64,000 nucleotides of DNA from positions 496,001-560,000 of the forward strand of contig NZ_CP154826.1 in the NCBI RefSeq assembly GCF_039613825.1. The letters are read 5' to 3'. Shown piece after piece: positions 60,820-64,000 of this stretch; within the stretch, counting starts at the first letter, position 1; each line of letters starts with the position of its first letter. The position numbers and the translations under genes are program-made. This stretch comes from Diaminobutyricibacter sp. McL0608. GTDB taxonomy: Bacteria; Actinomycetota; Actinomycetes; Actinomycetales; Microbacteriaceae. A model generated the notes under the pieces. The model was not told the origin of the DNA, ran no database searches, and saw only the letters and a list, made by a program, of their open reading frames with translations.

Positions 60820-62091
60820 ATGCTCTCGATGGAGACGGCAAGACTGACCGCTGCCAACCCGCTCAGCGACGCAACCGCCCAGTTAGATGCTGCGATCGCC
60901 ACTCTGGGCTACGACTCCGGTATCAGAGACATGCTGGCGACGCCTCGTCGCGAGATGACCGTGTCGGTGCCCCTGCGCGCCGACGACGGCAGCATCAGAG
61001 TCTTCACCGGCCACCGAGTTCAGCACAACCTTTCGCGGGGGCCAGCTAAAGGCGGGCTCCGCTATAGCCCAGATGTTACCCTCGACGAGGTCCGCGCACT
61101 CGCGATGTGGATGACCTGGAAATGCGCGCTAGTCGACATCCCGTATGGCGGAGCAAAAGGCGGCATCACCATCGACCCCCGCGTCCACTCGGAGGCAGAG
61201 CTCGAACGCGTCACCCGGCGATACACCAGCGAAATCCTTCCGATCATCGGCCCTGAACGTGACATCCCCGCTCCCGATATCGGGACCTCGGAGAAGACCA
61301 TGGCCTGGATCATGGACACCTACTCGGTTGCGACCGGATACACCGTTCCTGGCGTCGTGACCGGTAAGCCGCTAGCCCTCGGTGGCTCTCTCGGCCGCGC
61401 GAGCGCAACCTCTCGCGGCGTCGCACACGTCGCCCTCGCCGCCCTGCAACACCGCGGAATCTCTCCCGTCGGAGCTACCACCGTCGTTCAGGGCTTCGGT
61501 AAGGTCGGCCGCGACACCACCCGGTTCCTGTGCGAAGCGGGCGCACGCGTGGTTGCTGTCGCCGACCAGTACGGCGCCATCTACAACTCAGCAGGAATCG
61601 ACCTAGACCGTCTCGGCGCGCATGTGGACGCGACCGGATCCGTCGTAGGGTTCGCCCGTTCCGAATCGATCGATGGTGCCGCCGCGCTTGAGCTTCCTGT
61701 GGACCTCTTGATCCCTGCGGCGGTGGAAGGCGTTCTCACCGCCGAGAACGCACCACGGGTCACCGCCCGCGTTATTGTCGAAGGCGCAAATGGGCCGACT
61801 ACCACGGCTGCGGACCGGATTTTCGTCGCGAACGACCAGTTGGTCGTCCCTGACATTCTCGCCAACTCGGGTGGAGTGATCGTCTCCTATTTCGAGTGGG
61901 TCCAGGCCAACCAGGCCTACTGGTGGGGAGTTGAAGAAGTTGAATCTCGACTCCGTTCCCGAATGCTCTCCACGTGGCGCAGTGTCCTCGCCTACGCCGA
62001 TGCGCGTGGCCTCACGCTGCGCGAGGCCGCGACCGCCCTCGCTGTCGAACGGGTCACCGAAGCGCACCGTCTCCGAGGCATGTATCCGTAA
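60820..62091 (+). CDS. Glu/Leu/Phe/Val-type amino-acid dehydrogenase
   Basis: 423 residues, full length. Substrate and catalytic lysines lie in GPAKGGLRYSP (K77), MTWKCALVDIPYGGAKGG (K101, K113 base), with the D in ERDIPAPDIGTSEKTM; the Rossmann domain has VVQGFGKVGRDTTRFL, then VAVADQYGAIYN (acidic, NAD-type). It deaminates glutamate or a related amino acid to the 2-oxo acid, feeding carbon and ammonium. GAGGAGG lies 7 bases before the ATG. No operon partner downstream. Confidence 0.93.
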   Translation: MLSMETARLTAANPLSDATAQLDAAIATLGYDSGIRDMLATPRREMTVSVPLRADDGSIRVFTGHRVQHNLSRGPAKGGLRYSPDVTLDEVRALAMWMTWKCALVDIPYGGAKGGITIDPRVHSEAELERVTRRYTSEILPIIGPERDIPAPDIGTSEKTMAWIMDTYSVATGYTVPGVVTGKPLALGGSLGRASATSRGVAHVALAALQHRGISPVGATTVVQGFGKVGRDTTRFLCEAGARVVAVADQYGAIYNSAGIDLDRLGAHVDATGSVVGFARSESIDGAAALELPVDLLIPAAVEGVLTAENAPRVTARVIVEGANGPTTTAADRIFVANDQLVVPDILANSGGVIVSYFEWVQANQAYWWGVEEVESRLRSRMLSTWRSVLAYADARGLTLREAATALAVERVTEAHRLRGMYP

Positions 62092-62268
62092 CTGCGTTGG
62101 AGCGGAAGGGTCGGTTGAGTGGTGATCTTCAACCACCACGTGGGGCAATGATGCGGAGTGCGCGGCTTGTGGCACCTGGCGAGTGTTCTGTCCGGCGGCC
62201 GTGCCCATGGATGTGCTCGGCGCGCAATCCTCTCCCACGCGCTTTCTCGCAGACAAGATCAAGCCGCG

Positions 62269-63677
62269 TCAGCCTTTTTCGGATAAGTCCTGGTCAAGTT
62301 CGACGGCTCTGACGGGCCGGGTGCGGATGTCATCGATCTCGCCGCCTGTTTCGTCAACCGACATCGCGGGCGTGGGTCTCCGGAACCCGCGGGTGAGCCA
62401 CAGCAGCCAGAGAAACCCGGCGGCCAACCAGCAGGAGCCGATGATCAGCGCGGTCGTGCTGAGCCGGGTGAGCATATAGAGGGTGACGCACGCGCCCACG
62501 GCGGGGAGGATCACGTACCCGAGTACAGTGAGCGGGGCGGTGGTTCGTTTCCGGACGTAAAACGCGATGACGCAGATATTGACGACGGTGAAACCGGTGA
62601 ACGCGCCGAAATTGATGAAGGAAAAGGCGATGTCAGTTGTCAGGAACATACCGACAAAGCACATCACCCAGTGAATGCGATCGCCCAGATCGGTGTCTTG
62701 GTGAGGGGGCTGACCCACCCGAACAGTCGCTTGGAGAGCACTCCGTCGCGTCCCATGAAGTAAAGCAACCTGCTGGAGCTCAGCTGCACCGCGAGCCCCG
62801 ACGCGAACCCGGCGATGACCGCGGCCAGGTTCGTCCAGTCGGCGAATGTCTGCCCACCGACCTGGATGGAGAGGATGTAGCCGCCTACTTGCTCATTGCC
62901 CGAGCCGCCGAAGTCGAACCCGGGGTGGACCAGCTGCATGACGTAGGCGACGCTGACGAACAATAGACCCCCGATCACGATCACCAGGATGACCGCTCGC
63001 GGGATCGTCTTGGAGGCGCTCTTGGTCTCTTCCGACAAAGTTGTAACCGCGTCGAAGCCAAGGTAGGAGTATGCGGCGATCGCGGCAGCCGCGGTGACTC
63101 CGCCGACGCTGGTCTGATTGTTCCATACCGGGGTGACGTAGTCGTGTGCGGGATGGTGCACCAGAAAGACCAGGCAGTACGCCACGAATAGGAGCACCAG
63201 GAAGACGGAGAATGCAGTCAGGACCATGTTGACGCGGTTGCTGAGTACGAGGCCGATGATGTTGATCGCCGTGGTGAGCCCGGCATTGATCAGCATCCAG
63301 GCCCATACCGGGATTTCCGGGAACTGGGCATTGAGGTAAACGGACTGCACCAGCCAAGCGACCATCGGCAGGAAAAGGTAGTCCAGCAGGATGCTCCAGC
63401 CGACCAGGAACCCGATCGGAGAGTTCAGGAGCCGCCGGGCGTAGAAATACGCCGAACCGGACACCGGGTAGTGCTTGGACAGCTTGGCATAGCTCAGCGC
63501 AGTCAAGAGCATGGCCAAAGTGGCGATGAGAAAAGCGGTCGGGGCGGTTCCGGCGCTGGCGACGGAGATGACACCGAAGATCACCATCACCAGGCTGGGC
63601 GCCATATAGGCCAGGCCGAACGCGACAACGGAAGGCAGCCCCAGTCGCTTCTCGAGGTGGCCCTGTGGCTGACTCAC
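62269..63677 (-). pseudogene. APC-family amino-acid permease, split by a one-base frameshift
   Basis: The 5' frame (63677-62664) gives a normal APC permease: SVVAFGLAYMAPSLVMVIFG at the first helix, LSYAKLSKHYPVSGSAYFYARR, AYSYLGFDAVTTLSEETKSASKTIPRA, ending WAIAFTG then a TGA. The next frame carries on exactly where homologues continue (VMCFVGMFLTTDIAFSFINF, ALIIGSCWLAAGFLWLLWL) to 62269. One extra G in the GGG run near 62666 would make a ~470-residue protein. About ten hydrophobic segments plus the C-terminal two fit the family. It is translationally coupled to a small upstream ORF. Confidence 0.85.
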
Positions 63678-63877
63678 TTCGCGGCCTCCTTCGGGTGAGT
63701 GCCCCTTTGCCGGTCACGTCGCGGCTCTGCCAGTGTGCCCGGGAGCACGCCGGATTGCCATGTTTCCGGGCGGATATGGCCGTTGTGGACTGGCGGGAGC
63801 AGGAGTGGCGCCTCGCTACCGCCGTCCAAGAAGCTACAGCGCCACGCAGACCAGGCGACACAATGACGCGCACGCAT
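63674..63877 (-). CDS. Small ORF coupled to the APC permease
   Basis: 67 residues with a strong GAGGAGG ribosome site 6 bases before the ATG and a stop that overlaps the permease ATG (ATGA). Sequence: cysteine- and arginine-rich start (RARHCVAWSAWRCSFLDGG), then PLLLPPVHNGHIRPETWQSG and a basic end. No membrane segment or family is recognised. The coupling argues that it is translated and serves as a leader or accessory peptide of the permease. Confidence 0.5.
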   Translation of the reverse strand: MRARHCVAWSAWRCSFLDGGSEAPLLLPPVHNGHIRPETWQSGVLPGTLAEPRRDRQRGTHPKEAAK

Positions 63878-64000
63878 GTGATCCTCCTCGATCGATGTGT
63901 GCTCCCTAGTATCGGCGGTCGACCCTATGCCCGTCCAAGACCCACCTTCGCTTGCGCCGATGCCTGTGGAGCATCGAGATCAGTGCTGACCCTGGGAACG
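63878..64000. other. Right-edge intergenic segment
   Basis: About 120 bases upstream of the small ORF to the window edge, presumably its promoter. Nothing further can be supported here. Confidence 0.3.

Overview
The window is high-GC DNA with many ATGA/GTGA gene overlaps and frequent GTG/TTG starts. It looks like an actinobacterial chromosome, most probably Microbacteriaceae. A DUF6421-type gene paired with an SDR gene at 31.1-33.2 kb is one pointer to that family; this assignment is an inference from gene content.

Left part (2.0-14.2 kb): one tightly packed minus-strand operon reads from 14.2 kb down to 2.0 kb. It encodes a dipeptide/oligopeptide ABC importer (binding protein, two permeases, two ATPases), a class-C beta-lactamase-fold D-peptidase/esterase, an N-acyl-D-amino-acid deacylase, a PucR-type regulator broken by a one-base frameshift, and a diaminopimelate-decarboxylase paralogue. 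I read it as uptake and degradation of D-amino-acid-containing peptides such as peptidoglycan stem peptides. A plus-strand catabolic operon (15.0-19.4 kb: ceramidase-fold hydrolase, SDR, enolase-superfamily dehydratase, SDR) follows, with convergent NTF2-like and SDR genes. A GCTATAGC-centred palindrome recurs at both ends of this block.

20.7-30.8 kb: an N-acylamino-acid racemase (enolase superfamily) is translationally coupled to a large GNAT. Nearby are a GNAT/PaaX-regulator pair, a second large GNAT paralogue, an MFS exporter, another GNAT, an M20 metallopeptidase and a serine hydroxymethyltransferase paralogue. Acylation, racemisation and deacylation would convert D- to L-amino acids irreversibly, so this region complements the peptide operon. 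Together they may form one D-amino-acid salvage island.

31-38 kb: the SDR/DUF6421 pair; a three-gene membrane set headed by a PepSY-TM protein; then a 3Fe-4S ferredoxin and its FAD reductase with no cytochrome P450 in view.

38-45.4 kb: an accessory island. It holds a 1005-residue SIR2-STAND-like protein (probable anti-phage effector), a large serine recombinase, an IS481-family insertion, and two direct copies of a tRNA-Met 3' end with part of its terminator. A decayed rhodanese gene follows.

45.4-64 kb: a TetR-SDR-VOC set with operator repeats; a Gfo/Idh/MocA protein lacking the usual catalytic lysine; a MarR-controlled acyl-CoA ligase/MaoC/amidohydrolase/SDR operon; a LacI gene divergent from an APC permease and a YtcJ-type amidohydrolase, with a clear operator between; a ketopantoate-reductase-like enzyme; a flavin reductase; a glutamate-family dehydrogenase; and an APC permease with a small upstream coupled ORF.

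Three genes (PucR, the amidohydrolase at 52 kb, the APC permease at 62.6 kb) are each interrupted by what looks like one missing base in a G or C run. Sequencing indels are at least as likely as true decay.
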